A stretch of 64,000 bases of DNA, from positions 1 through 64,000 of the forward strand of contig WHTS01000014.1 of assembly GCA_009377585.1 (NCBI GenBank), given 5' to 3'. This stretch comes from Betaproteobacteria bacterium. Lineage in GTDB: Bacteria > Pseudomonadota > Gammaproteobacteria > Burkholderiales > WYBJ01. A program made the position numbers and the translations under genes. Position 1 is the first letter of the stretch. Each line of letters begins with the position of its first letter. Below, piece by piece: positions 34,764-43,548 of this stretch. A model generated the notes under the pieces. It did not search any database and was not told the origin of the DNA. It worked only from the letters and a program-made list of their open reading frames with translations.

Positions 34764-36422
34764 TCACACATCCATTCCGAAATGCAGCCGCCGGTACGGA
34801 ATGCTGATGACATTGCGCGAGATGCGCAGGTCGATCACCATCGGCCCAGTGCCGGCCAGGAACTCGTCGATCGCGGTGCTGAATTCGTCCAGCGTGCGTG
34901 CCGTGGCGCCGCGGCAGCCGAAGTCGCGTCCGAGCCCCGCGAAATCCGGTGACTTCACGAACGAAAGCATCGGGTCGCGCTGGTGGGCGCGCAGCTTGTG
35001 GTATTCCGCGCCGTAGGCTTCGTCGTTCACGACCACGTACAGGAACTTGAGACCCAGGCGGGCCACGGTATCCAGCTCCTGGATGCTTTGCAGCGCACCG
35101 CCGTCGCCTTCCACGCACACGAACGCTCCGCCCAAGCCCACCGCTGCCCCGACGGCGGTCGACAGCGCCTGCCCGATGCAGCCGAACGCAGTGCAGAAGA
35201 TCTGCAGCCCGCGGCGGCGCTTCATCAGCATGACGCGAAACGAGCACGCATGGGCGTTGCCGGATGAAACGAGGTGGATGTCGGGCGGCAGTTTCTCATC
35301 CAGCAAGGCCACCGCCTCGCGCGGATCCACCGTGCCGTCCTCGATCTCGAACTCCGCCGGATCGCGTCCCGCGTTGGCGAGAATTCTGCGCACTTCGGCC
35401 GTGCGGAAGCCGCGGCCGCCGGCGCCGTCGCGTTCGAGCAGCTCGATCAGCTCCTTCAGAGTGGCTGTCGCATCGCCCTGGAGATAGCAATCGGCGCTCC
35501 GGTCGTTCCCCATCATCTTGTGCGGTTCGATGTCGATGTGGATGAACTTCGCCTGCGAATAGAGATAGCCGCCCGCCAAGGTGTGCGTGCTCAGTCTTGC
35601 GCCGACGGCGATCACGCAGTCGGCCTCCTCGAACAGCTGCAGCACCTCGCGTGCGGAGAAGAGCCCGGAAACGCCGACGTAGTATTCCGAGTCGGCGAGC
35701 GTGCCCTTGGCCACCAGCGTGGTCGCGATCAGCGCGCCGATGCGCTCGGCCAGCCGATTGGCTGCGTCCTTCGCCGCCGGCGACATCGCGCCGCGGCCTA
35801 AAACGATCACCGGCTTCTTGGCGGCCTTGATGATACCGGCGGCCTCGCGCAGGCGCTCGAGGTCCGGACGGATCGCCTGCTGTCCCGCGAACATTTCGCT
35901 CGAGGGCCGGTAGTCGTCGCCGTCGGCATCGCATTCCATCTGCTGCACCTCGAGCGGCGCACACAGCACGTAGGGACGCGATTCGAGCCGCGCGCGATAG
36001 AACGCATCGCGGACCGCGTCTTCGGCGTAGGACGGCTTCAGCACCTCGATGTAGCCGGCGCCGGTCGCGGCCACCAGCGCATCCTGGTTCATGTGCTGGA
36101 CGACGTGTTCGTTATTCAGGGCGGTCTTGCTCGTGTACACGACCACCGGCGTGCGCGAGCGTGCCGCGACGATGAGCGAGGTCGTCATGCGTGCGAGTCC
36201 CGGGCCCTGGGTAGCGCTCGCGACCCCGATCTTGCCGGTGGCCATCGCGTAGCCTTCGGCCATGGTGACGGCGCAGCCCTCGTCGCGCACATCGATGATC
36301 TTCAGCTCCGGATATTTCGAGATCGCGGACCACCAGGTCATCTGCCCGTCGCCCAGCAGACCGAACAGCGTCGTGGTGCCTTCCTTGATGAAGGCATTCG
36401 CCATCGCGTCGTAGACTTTCAT
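34764..36422 (-). CDS. Thiamine-diphosphate-dependent enzyme, acetolactate-synthase-like
   Basis: 552 residues with the three ThDP domains. The Pyr domain has the cofactor-activating Glu48 in IIDVRDEGCAVTMAEGYAMA. The middle domain contains AAKKPVIVLGRGAMSPAAKD. The PP domain carries GDGGALQSIQELDTVARLG ending VVVND, the GDG-x(24-27)-N metal site. ATG 36422 follows GGGAGG. It could be an acetolactate synthase, a 2-oxo acid decarboxylase or a related lyase; no small ALS subunit is near, which argues against branched-chain synthesis. It is convergent with the hydroxy-acid dehydrogenase remnant, 10 bp away. Confidence 0.82.
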   Translation of the reverse strand: MKVYDAMANAFIKEGTTTLFGLLGDGQMTWWSAISKYPELKIIDVRDEGCAVTMAEGYAMATGKIGVASATQGPGLARMTTSLIVAARSRTPVVVYTSKTALNNEHVVQHMNQDALVAATGAGYIEVLKPSYAEDAVRDAFYRARLESRPYVLCAPLEVQQMECDADGDDYRPSSEMFAGQQAIRPDLERLREAAGIIKAAKKPVIVLGRGAMSPAAKDAANRLAERIGALIATTLVAKGTLADSEYYVGVSGLFSAREVLQLFEEADCVIAVGARLSTHTLAGGYLYSQAKFIHIDIEPHKMMGNDRSADCYLQGDATATLKELIELLERDGAGGRGFRTAEVRRILANAGRDPAEFEIEDGTVDPREAVALLDEKLPPDIHLVSSGNAHACSFRVMLMKRRRGLQIFCTAFGCIGQALSTAVGAAVGLGGAFVCVEGDGGALQSIQELDTVARLGLKFLYVVVNDEAYGAEYHKLRAHQRDPMLSFVKSPDFAGLGRDFGCRGATARTLDEFSTAIDEFLAGTGPMVIDLRISRNVISIPYRRLHFGMDV

Positions 36423-36556
36423 GGGGCCTCCCAAAAATGAGATCGAGTGGCGAGACGACCGCAAGTCGTTCCCGTGCAACGGAAACTCAGAATAGCATTG
36501 ATTGTTCCGGATTCCGGCGCTGCGGTGAGTCCGCTCGATCACCGCTTTCCCATAAC

Positions 36557-36868
36557 GTGGACACGGCAGCGCTCAAGAACATGCTGTGCAAGGGTCTGGT
36601 CTACACGCATTCGTCCGGGCGCCAGGACACCAAGCAGAGCCTGATCGACGGCATGGAGTCCGGGACGACGGTCTATACGTCGATGGTGCCGTCGGAGGTG
36701 AAGGCGCAGGACGTCGGGAACGCTGTCGTCCTCACCGGTGTGGCGGCCATCAACGTCAATTCCAACGGCAAGCCGAATTCGTTCCGCGTGCGGTTCACCG
36801 ACGTCTACGAAAATCAGAACGGCACATGGCGGATGATTACCTGGCAGTCGACGAAGCTGCCCGAATAG
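36557..36868 (+). CDS. NTF2-like (DUF4440) protein, N-terminally short
   Basis: From GTG 36557 the 103 codons read MDTAALKNMLCKGLVYTHSS, then a NTF2-like cone: TVYTSMVPSEVKAQDVGNAV, SFRVRFTDVYENQNGTWRMI and TWQSTKLPE. The first helix usually seen before DTAALDRLLADDLVYTHSSG is absent, and no ribosome site precedes the GTG. It may be a truncated relic or use a longer non-standard start. Function unknown. Confidence 0.5.
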   Translation: MDTAALKNMLCKGLVYTHSSGRQDTKQSLIDGMESGTTVYTSMVPSEVKAQDVGNAVVLTGVAAINVNSNGKPNSFRVRFTDVYENQNGTWRMITWQSTKLPE

Positions 36869-36963
36869 CTCCCGCGCTGGCGTCGCCGTCGGTCCCGATA
36901 GAACCATTCGAGGCAGGCTCCGCGGGCGCGATGGGTCGATCTCGCGCCCCCGAGTTCAGCGGC

Positions 36964-36991
36964 CTGGATTCCCGCTTGCGCGGGAACGACG
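36964..36991. repeat. REP-like palindrome, CTGGATTCCCG family
   Basis: ATTCCCGCTTGCGCGGGAA inverted repeat between two convergent genes; same family as 2768-2795 and 58592-58620. Confidence 0.7.
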
Positions 36992-36998
36992 ACTTGTT

Positions 36999-39287
36999 CT
37001 AGCGCGCTGCTCCGCGGATCGCCCGCCAAACCTTGGCGGGCGTGAGCGGCATGTCCAAGCTCTTGATCCCCAGCGGGCGCAGGGCATCGTGCACCGCGCC
37101 GACGAGCACCGGAATCGACGCCGTGCAGCCGGACTCGCCCACGCCCTTGACGCCGAGCGGGTTTACCTTGCTTTGCGTCGGGTGTTCTTCGCCGCGAATT
37201 CCGGGGATCAGGCCGGCGCGCGGCATGTAGTAGTCCATGAAGCTCGCGGTCAGCGACTGGCCCGTCTCCGGATCGTAGACCACCTGCTCGCCGAAGACCT
37301 GTCCCGCGCCCTGCACCACGCCGCCGTGCAGTTGACCTTCGACGACGCTATGGTTGATGACCACGCCGATGTCGTCCACCGCGCAATACGATACGACCTC
37401 GGTCTTGCCGGTGTCGGGATCGACCTCCACTTCGGCGATGTGACAGCCGTTCGGATACGTCGAGCCGAACTTGCCGTCCGCCATGTAGCTCAGCGTCTTG
37501 CCTTTACCCAGATCTGCGAGCTTCACGGCACGATCGGATTCGCCGGACGTGAATTCGCCATTGCCGTAGTCGACCTGCGAGGGCTCGACATGGAGCTCGA
37601 GCGCCGCCAGGCGCTTGCCCTCTTCGACCAGCTTCTGTGCCGCGATATGGCAGACGCTGCCGGCGCCGACGGTACTGCGCGAGCCGCCGGTCCCGTTGCC
37701 CCTGAGCGTCGTCCCGGGCACGCACTGGACGATCTTGATTCTCTCCAGCGGAATCTGTAGCACGTTGGCGACGATTTGCGCGAACGTCGTCTCGTGACTC
37801 TGTCCCTGCGTCTTGGCGACATTGAGCACGCTGACCGTGCCGCTCGCATCGAGCTGGATCTCGACCTCGTCCGCGGGGGCGTTGCCGAGGCCGGTGTTCT
37901 CGATGACGGTCGAAATGCCGATCCCGCGCAGCTTGCCGGCTTGCTTCGATCTGGCCCGTCGCCCCTCGAAGCCTTTCCAGTCGGCGAGCGCGAGCGCCTT
38001 TTCGAGCACGCCCGGCATGTCCGCGTTCTCGTACGAGCCGCCGGTCGGCGACGTGTACGGAAATGCCGACGGGGGAATGAAGTTGCGCCGGCGTAGCTCC
38101 GCCGCATCCATGCCGATCTCCGTGGCGGCCTGGTTGACCAGGCTCTCGACGGCATAGGCGATATCCGGCCGGCCGGCGCCGCGATAGGCGCCGATCGGTG
38201 TGGTGTTCGTGATCGGAATGCGATACGACGCGTACAGCGCCGGGATCTGGTAGACGCCCGTCATGCAGTTGGTTGTATTGCGGATGTGCCCCTGCGCGCC
38301 CGGCGAGAGGTACGCACCGAGATCGACGATCCAGTCGATGCGCATCGCCAGGAACTTGCCGTCTCTGTCGAGCGCGAGCTGGCCGTCGGCGATCATGTTG
38401 CGGCCGTGCGTGTCGGTCAGAAGACCTTCCGTGCGCCGGGACACCCACTTCACCGGCGCCCCCACCGTTTTTGCAGCGATCATGAGCGCCGCGTATTCCG
38501 GATAGGCGCCCGAGCGCTGGCCGAAGCCGCCGCCGACATCGTCGACCTCGAATACGAGCTTCTCCTGCGGCACCTTGGTGTAGTTCGAGAGCTGCCCGCG
38601 CAGCGTGGTGATGCCCTGCATCGGCGAGTGGATGCGATAGGCTTCCGTTTGCGCGTCGTAGGCGACCAGACACGCCCGCGGCTCCATCGGATTCGGCGCC
38701 ACGCGCGTCGACACGATCTTGGCGCGCGTGATGTGGTGGGCGGCGGCGAAAGCCGCTTCGACGGCTTTCTCGTCGCCGACTTCGGATTCCCAGGCCAGAT
38801 TGCCCGGCACCTCGTCCGACAGTTGCGGCGCGCCGTCGACGAGCGCGCCTTCCGGATCGGTGACGCTTTGCAGGTCGCGATACTCGATTTCCACCAGCTC
38901 GGCGGCGTCCTCAGCGGCGTCGGCGCTGTCGGCAACGACCAGCGCTACGGCTTCGCCCACGAAACGCACCTTCTTGTGCGCGAGCACCGGGCGCTCCGGG
39001 GCCCTCGCCTTCATGCCGTTCTTGCCGATGAACTGCATCGTGTGCGGCGCCCGGGTGTAACCGGCGCGCACCGCGTCTTCGCCGGTGAATACCTGCTTCA
39101 CGCCGGGGAAGGCAGCCGCGGCCTTCGTGTCCACCGAGACGATCTCGGCGTGCGCCCGGTCGGAGCGCACGAAGAAGCCGTAGAGCTGCCCCGGCGCGGT
39201 CCAGTCCGAGGCGTACCTGCCGGCGCCGGTGATGAGGCGGACGTCCTCGACGCGGCGGCCGTGGTGGTGATGGGATTCGGTGCTCAT
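36999..39287 (-). CDS. Xanthine dehydrogenase/CO dehydrogenase-type molybdopterin-binding large subunit
   Basis: 762 residues, the size of separate large subunits of molybdenum hydroxylases, which hydroxylate aldehydes or heterocycles with water. The a/b hammerhead (RVEDVRLITGAGRYASDW) is at 10-28. Moco blocks: GGGFGQRSGAYPEYAALM, GAYRGAGRPDIAYAVESLVN, GQSHETTFAQIVANVL, and the catalytic Glu in GVKGVGESGCTASIP near the C-terminus. AYRGAGRP, not AYRCSFR, argues against true CO dehydrogenase. ATG 39287 follows GGGAGAAA. No FAD or 2Fe-2S subunit gene is adjacent, which is unusual for this family. Confidence 0.88.
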   Translation of the reverse strand: MSTESHHHHGRRVEDVRLITGAGRYASDWTAPGQLYGFFVRSDRAHAEIVSVDTKAAAAFPGVKQVFTGEDAVRAGYTRAPHTMQFIGKNGMKARAPERPVLAHKKVRFVGEAVALVVADSADAAEDAAELVEIEYRDLQSVTDPEGALVDGAPQLSDEVPGNLAWESEVGDEKAVEAAFAAAHHITRAKIVSTRVAPNPMEPRACLVAYDAQTEAYRIHSPMQGITTLRGQLSNYTKVPQEKLVFEVDDVGGGFGQRSGAYPEYAALMIAAKTVGAPVKWVSRRTEGLLTDTHGRNMIADGQLALDRDGKFLAMRIDWIVDLGAYLSPGAQGHIRNTTNCMTGVYQIPALYASYRIPITNTTPIGAYRGAGRPDIAYAVESLVNQAATEIGMDAAELRRRNFIPPSAFPYTSPTGGSYENADMPGVLEKALALADWKGFEGRRARSKQAGKLRGIGISTVIENTGLGNAPADEVEIQLDASGTVSVLNVAKTQGQSHETTFAQIVANVLQIPLERIKIVQCVPGTTLRGNGTGGSRSTVGAGSVCHIAAQKLVEEGKRLAALELHVEPSQVDYGNGEFTSGESDRAVKLADLGKGKTLSYMADGKFGSTYPNGCHIAEVEVDPDTGKTEVVSYCAVDDIGVVINHSVVEGQLHGGVVQGAGQVFGEQVVYDPETGQSLTASFMDYYMPRAGLIPGIRGEEHPTQSKVNPLGVKGVGESGCTASIPVLVGAVHDALRPLGIKSLDMPLTPAKVWRAIRGAAR

Positions 39288-39354
39288 GGCGTTTCTCCCT
39301 GCGCGAGTTTCGGTGCTTTCGCCGAAGCATCGCAGCATTGACGGCAAGTTTCAA

Positions 39355-39450
39355 TATTGCTTTCCATGAACCTGCCCGCCCCAGCGGGCACTGGACGCTC
39401 CCTTCTCCCCCCGGGAGAAGGGTTGGGGAGTGAGGCCGGGGTTTCGAGAA
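39355..39450 (-). mobile_element. MITE-like element, copy E (diverged)
   Basis: Begins TATTGC, then a short hairpin TGCCCGC / GCGGGCA, then GGACGCTCCCTTCTCCCCCC with the complementary GGGAGAAGGG and GTTGGGGAGTGAGG. Order and orientation match copies C and D. The loop here is CCCA instead of GACA and the outer end is unclear. It lies in the 377-bp divergent gap between the molybdenum hydroxylase and the DUF35 gene; the rest of that gap shows nothing else. Confidence 0.55.
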
Positions 39451-39664
39451 CCATGGTTCGCGCCGGCCGAACGGAAGAGACGCCACGCAGGTTCGAGGGT
39501 GCATCCGCGATACTTCTATCGTGGCGTCTCTCCGCGATGCCGCCCGACAGAATGTGGACCCCATCTGCAACCTTGACCCGCAGCAGACCCCTCCACATAA
39601 TCGAGACCGACCCTGCGCCGTCGAGGCGACGCGTACCGTAGCAGCAGCCAGAGAAGGGAAAACC

Positions 39665-40096
39665 ATGTCGTCGACGATCCCTGGTTTGGAGCGGCCCGCC
39701 CCGGTTCCGAACGAATTGACCAAGCCGTTCTGGGAAGCCTGCAACAAGCACCGGTTGGTGTTGCAGAACTGCACTGCCTGCCAGCGGCTGCACTACCCGC
39801 CCGCGCAAAAATGCAGCCAATGCGGCTCGGCCGACAAGCTGGAATGGAAAGAAGTCGCAGGCAAGGGCCACATCGACGTGTATTTCGTGATACGCGACTC
39901 CCGCATCCGGGGTTTCCGGTCGGCGCAGCCCATCAATTTCGCGCTGATCACCCTGGACCAGGACCCCGGCATCAACTTCCTCTCCAACCTTCCGGGCACG
40001 CCGCCGGGCGAGGTGCCTGTCGGCGCTCCGGTGGAAGTGAAGTTCGAGCAGACGAGCAGCGGCCAGTTCCTCCCCGAATGGCGGGTGGCCAGCTAG
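39665..40096 (+). CDS. DUF35 zinc-ribbon/OB-fold protein
   Basis: 143 residues. N-terminal helix KPFWEACNKHRLVLQNC leads into a rubredoxin-like zinc ribbon with Cys36, Cys39, Cys50 and Cys53 (CTACQRLHYPPAQKCSQCG), followed by an OB-fold (GHIDVYFVIRDSRI, PINFALITLDQ, GAPVEVKFEQTSSGQFLPEW). ATG 39665 has AGAGAAGGG upstream. Partner of the thiolase-like gene 61 bp downstream. Such pairs bind acyl-CoA and form complexes with thiolase-fold enzymes (for example the Ltp2 aldolase/DUF35 pair in steroid side-chain breakdown). Confidence 0.85.
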   Translation: MSSTIPGLERPAPVPNELTKPFWEACNKHRLVLQNCTACQRLHYPPAQKCSQCGSADKLEWKEVAGKGHIDVYFVIRDSRIRGFRSAQPINFALITLDQDPGINFLSNLPGTPPGEVPVGAPVEVKFEQTSSGQFLPEWRVAS

Positions 40097-40157
40097 CCCA
40101 GCCATGAACCGGCGAATCACACGAGCGCACTAGGGCACTGAATGGTGGGGGACTGAA

Positions 40158-41453
40158 ATGGCGAGCGACACGAATTGGATGAGAAATCGCGAAGGCATGG
40201 GGCTCTGGGAGCATCGGGGCAAGGTCGCGATCGTGGGCTGGGGGCAATCTCACATCGACCGGCGCTGGGACGGCGTAACGCTCGACAGGAGCTGCGGCGG
40301 CCTGACCAAGGAGGCGTGCCTCAAAGCCGTCGCGGACGCGGGCCTGTCGCTGGACGACATCGATGGGCTCATCACCAGCCCGGACACCCGGGCGGAGCAA
40401 ACCTGGGCGCCGCGGCCGTACTTCGCCCCACCCTACGACACCGAGGACGGCCTGACCAAAGCCTCGGCGGAATGGATTCAGCGTGAGCTCGGATTCAAGA
40501 ACGCGAAGTACCTGAAATCCGATGCGCCCTACATCGGCCCGATGATGGGACTGGCCGCTCAGGCCGTGGGCGACGGTTTATGCGAGACCGCCCTGGTGTG
40601 GTATCCCATGGTGAACCTCGCGGGCCGGTACGGACACAACAATCCGCAGAACAACCGCCAGGAAGCCCCCGGCCCCAACGCCTTCACGCTCCCCTGGGGC
40701 TATCAGAGCGGTGCGATGTTCAACAATCTCCTCGTCTTCCTGCAATACTGCAAGAAGTACGGCAAGTCCCACGACGGTCTCGCGCCCCTGTGTCTGAACT
40801 TGCGCAGAAACGGCTTGAGGACGCCCTGGGGATACTACGCTATGCACGAGCCCCATCAACTCACGCGCGAGGAATACTTGAACGGACGCGTGATCGAGGA
40901 ACCGCTGGTGGTCCACGATTGCGACCGGCCGGTCAACACCTGCGCGGCCTTCGTCTTCACCACGGCCGAGCGCGCCAAGGATCTGCGGCAAACGCCGATC
41001 TACGTCCTCAACCATTGTCAGAATAGCAGCCGCGGCCGCAGCAGCATGGCGACGCTGGAGGAGCATCAGGAAGCCTGCGCGAGCCTGGCGCGCAAGATGT
41101 GGGATGGATCGGGTCTCGGTCCCAAGGACGTCGACATCTTCAATCCCTACGACGGCTACCTCACCTTCACGCAGCAGTTCCTCGAAGGTTTCCAGTGGCA
41201 CGGCGTGAAGTGGGGCGAGGCGCACGACTTCTATGCCGATGACATCCGGGTCGAAGGCCCGCATCCATTTCTTTCCAGCGGCGGCAACAACGGCACCGGG
41301 CGCACCCGCGCTTGTCTCTTCTCCGACAGCCTCGAGCAGCTTCGCGGGACGGCAGGCGCGCGACAAGTGACGGTGCGGGCCGAAACGGCGCTCGCGGGCT
41401 GCAACACGCCGGACAGTTGCGGCTTCCTCATGATGAGCAAGTCCCCGAGCTAG
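40158..41453 (+). CDS. Thiolase-fold protein, SCP2-thiolase/Ltp-like
   Basis: 431 residues. The thiolase core is seen in KVAIVGWGQSHIDRRWDGVT (about 22-41), KEACLKAVADAGLSLDDIDG, AAQAVGDGLCETALV, and NPYDGYLTFTQQFLEGF in the second half, with a GGNNGTGRTRA glycine loop near the end. The usual nucleophilic Cys segment is absent (SDAPYIGPMMGL), as in non-classical lipid-transfer-protein thiolases that act as retro-aldolases. With the DUF35 gene it probably forms one acyl-CoA enzyme complex. Substrate unknown. Confidence 0.82.
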   Translation: MASDTNWMRNREGMGLWEHRGKVAIVGWGQSHIDRRWDGVTLDRSCGGLTKEACLKAVADAGLSLDDIDGLITSPDTRAEQTWAPRPYFAPPYDTEDGLTKASAEWIQRELGFKNAKYLKSDAPYIGPMMGLAAQAVGDGLCETALVWYPMVNLAGRYGHNNPQNNRQEAPGPNAFTLPWGYQSGAMFNNLLVFLQYCKKYGKSHDGLAPLCLNLRRNGLRTPWGYYAMHEPHQLTREEYLNGRVIEEPLVVHDCDRPVNTCAAFVFTTAERAKDLRQTPIYVLNHCQNSSRGRSSMATLEEHQEACASLARKMWDGSGLGPKDVDIFNPYDGYLTFTQQFLEGFQWHGVKWGEAHDFYADDIRVEGPHPFLSSGGNNGTGRTRACLFSDSLEQLRGTAGARQVTVRAETALAGCNTPDSCGFLMMSKSPS

Positions 41454-41593
41454 CCAGAATTCCGCCGCGCGGGCGGATCGGGCCGATCAGCGCGAACCGA
41501 AACTCTGGCGAGGGTCGACACCCTGGCATAGGGCCGCGGCGCGACCTTCCACGCCACGTCACGACGGGGTGGTATCCCGGCTTCAAGCTCGGG

Positions 41594-42073
41594 GTGTTTC
41601 TCCTGCTCATTGCCAACACCGTCGTATTCGCCGTTGACGGAACCGCCGCCGAAGGACTCGACGCCGCGGCCTGGCTGATACTGCTTTTGCTGTTCGAGCT
41701 CGAAACGGCGCACGCCACGCGCCTTTCGACGCGGCGCGCGTTGATCGCGGTGCACGCGGTGAGGCTGGCTGCGGGCGCGGCGGTCCTCGCCGCCGCCATC
41801 GGCTATGTCAATGAAGAGGACTGGCTCGACTCGGCCAATGCGGGGCTCTGGATCGCCGTCGTGGCTCTGCTCGAATTCAAGGTCCGGTTCGCACAAGGCC
41901 TTGCACGCCACCTCGGTGTGGTCGAGACGATTGCAGCCGTCCTGTACCTCGGTCTCGCCGCATTGGTGCTTACCTGGGCCTGGCGCGGCGAATGGTTCGA
42001 CGCCTACGATGCGGCGCTCTGGCTGGTCGCGTTCGCCACGATCGAGATGAACGTGCTTGCCATCGGACGTTAG
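41594..42073 (+). CDS. Small integral membrane protein
   Basis: 159 residues if started at GTG 41594. Hydrophobic segments: FLLLIANTVVFAV, DAAAWLILLLLFELETAH, LAAGAAVLAAAIGYV, GLWIAVVALLEFKVRFAQ, ETIAAVLYLGLAALVLTWAW and ALWLVAFATIEMNVLAIG. Acidic residues sit in several of these. Similarity of style suggests the frame could begin earlier (TGWYPGFKLG precedes), but there is no ATG, GTG or TTG between the thiolase stop and 41594 in frame, so the true start is uncertain. Function not recognised. Confidence 0.6.
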   Translation: MFLLLIANTVVFAVDGTAAEGLDAAAWLILLLLFELETAHATRLSTRRALIAVHAVRLAAGAAVLAAAIGYVNEEDWLDSANAGLWIAVVALLEFKVRFAQGLARHLGVVETIAAVLYLGLAALVLTWAWRGEWFDAYDAALWLVAFATIEMNVLAIGR

Positions 42074-42086
42074 ACTTCCCGGACGC

Positions 42087-42204
42087 TATCGAGCTTTCGG
42101 TAAGTGCTTGACGCTCGATTCCCTCACCCCCAGCCCCTCTCCCGGAGGGAGAGGGGAGCGTCGTGCGGAAAGCGGCTTGTCAGCCACTTTCCGGATTCTC
42201 AATA
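42087..42204 (+). mobile_element. MITE-like element, copy B (most complete)
   Basis: 118 bp with termini TATCGAGC and TCTCAATA (7-bp imperfect inverted repeats TATCGAG/TATTGAG). Inside: GAGC/GCTC pair with TGCTTGACGCTCGATTCCCT; C/G-rich hairpin CCCCTCTCCCGGAGGGAGAG; second hairpin CGGAAAGCGGCT / AGCCACTTTCCG around the loop TGTC. Its right end overlaps the last codons of the MidA-like gene, whose TGA lies inside the terminal repeat. Confidence 0.75.
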
Positions 42205-43386
42205 AGCGACTGGGTTCGAAAATCCCAGAAGATCGACGTTCAGCCCTTGCCCTTTCGCCTGTGCGAGCACTTTCAACTCGCCATACTGCTCCGGGTCAAC
42301 CAGAGCCATCATGGCCATGCGGTTCAGCGTCGCCCGGGCGCTGGACAGGCCTTGCTCCTCGAGCGCATCGACGAAGGAAGAGAAGCCGAGGTTCGTGAGG
42401 AACTGGCTTTGTGGGGTGTAGCCGAGAGTGGCGAGCCCGTGCCGCTCGCCCAGTCGCATGAGCGACGTGAAGTCCACCTGGCAGGTGATGTCCTGCTGCC
42501 CAACATCCTGCAACGGGTCGTTTCTTGCGGCGTGTCGATGGTAGCAAACCAGCGTACCGTCGCTATTCTCGCGAGCGTACAGGTCGTCCGCCAGCTGACC
42601 GTAGTCGATCGTCAGCACGAAGCCTCGGTCGAGCGCACGCGCGATCTGAGCGGTCCAGTCCTCCAGGCCCAGGTTCACTTCGCCTCGATACCCCTCGGGC
42701 AGGGATAAGCCCAAGTCGGCGAGCCTTCGTTCGACGCGAGCCGACGATGGCTCGTCCAGCACTTCGGTGAGCTTGTCATCGGCCAGCGTGACGAAGATCT
42801 CCTTGATGCTTCCGCCCTGAATGGCGAATCGATGGACCGGGAAGTTGTCGATCAGCTCGTTACTCAGGATGCAGCCGACGACATGCCGGAACGCGCTCAG
42901 TCCTGCCCCCTGCACGCGGCGAACGGCCGAGCCCGCATCGGCCTCGAGCGCGGACATCCGATCGCCGCTTCCACCGTTCCATCCGGCGGCATGATCGGAC
43001 TCATGCAGCCAGTGAGGCGCGTAGTCGGCTGCGACATAGAAAAGCGCCTCGGCCAGCCGGGGCGTGCTGCGCGAACAAGCCTGCACGATCGACCGGGCCA
43101 AGGCACCGTCGCCGCAACCAACCTCGATCACATGGAAATCGGCAGGCTCGCCGAGCAGGCGCCACATCTGCTCGAGTTGGCGCGCGATCAGGGCGCCGAA
43201 AACCGGGTGGCTCATGGCCGAGGTGCCGAAGTGGGCGCTGATCCGTTGCGCTCTGGACGCGTAGAACCCGCCTTGGGGCGAGTACAGGCAGAGCTGCATG
43301 AACCGGGCGAACGTGATCCGCCCATGCTTTGCTATGAGATCGCGGATGTCCTGCTCGACCGCCGAGCGCAATGTTTTCCCCTCCAC
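42199..43386 (-). CDS. SAM-dependent methyltransferase, MidA/NDUFAF7-like
   Basis: 395 residues; GTG start. N-terminal ITFARFMQLCLYSPQGGFYA is the typical entry of the DUF185/NDUFAF7 family. The SAM motif is FHVIEVGCGDGALARSIVQA at about 83-102. Later blocks HVVGCILSNELIDNFPVHRF, FVLTIDYGQLADDLYARENS and GTLVCYHRH, DVGQQDITCQVDFTSLMRLG are diagnostic. The mitochondrial relative methylates an Arg of complex I; the bacterial substrate is not established. The stop codon is supplied by the terminal repeat of MITE-like copy B, so the last few residues may be altered. Confidence 0.85.
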   Translation of the reverse strand: MEGKTLRSAVEQDIRDLIAKHGRITFARFMQLCLYSPQGGFYASRAQRISAHFGTSAMSHPVFGALIARQLEQMWRLLGEPADFHVIEVGCGDGALARSIVQACSRSTPRLAEALFYVAADYAPHWLHESDHAAGWNGGSGDRMSALEADAGSAVRRVQGAGLSAFRHVVGCILSNELIDNFPVHRFAIQGGSIKEIFVTLADDKLTEVLDEPSSARVERRLADLGLSLPEGYRGEVNLGLEDWTAQIARALDRGFVLTIDYGQLADDLYARENSDGTLVCYHRHAARNDPLQDVGQQDITCQVDFTSLMRLGERHGLATLGYTPQSQFLTNLGFSSFVDALEEQGLSSARATLNRMAMMALVDPEQYGELKVLAQAKGQGLNVDLLGFSNPVAY

Positions 43387-43423
43387 GGACGGTCTCGCGA
43401 GCGCAGGAAAAGGGGTCAGGCTC

Positions 43424-43495
43424 GGGGCCAGGCTCGATTTATCGTGCGACCCATCTCGCGCCTGTGGCCTAAATCGCCAAATCGAGCCTGGCGCC
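43424..43495. repeat. Inverted repeat, CAGGCTCGATTT family
   Basis: GGGGCCAGGCTCGATTT (43424-43440) and AAATCGAGCCTGGCGCC (43479-43495) are inverted with one mismatch and a 38-bp spacer. Just upstream, GGGGTCAGGCTCG (about 43413) resembles the element at 16895. It fills most of the 162-bp gap between two minus-strand genes. Confidence 0.6.
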
Positions 43496-43548
43496 TTTTC
43501 CGCCCGCTTACGCGAGAATGACGCGATGGCGGAGCGCCGGCCCGCGGC

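Noticed and set aside
39258-39275. HHHH near the N-terminus of the molybdenum hydroxylase as an engineered His tag
   Set aside because: The frame runs naturally from SD to the hammerhead domain and no vector sequence is present.
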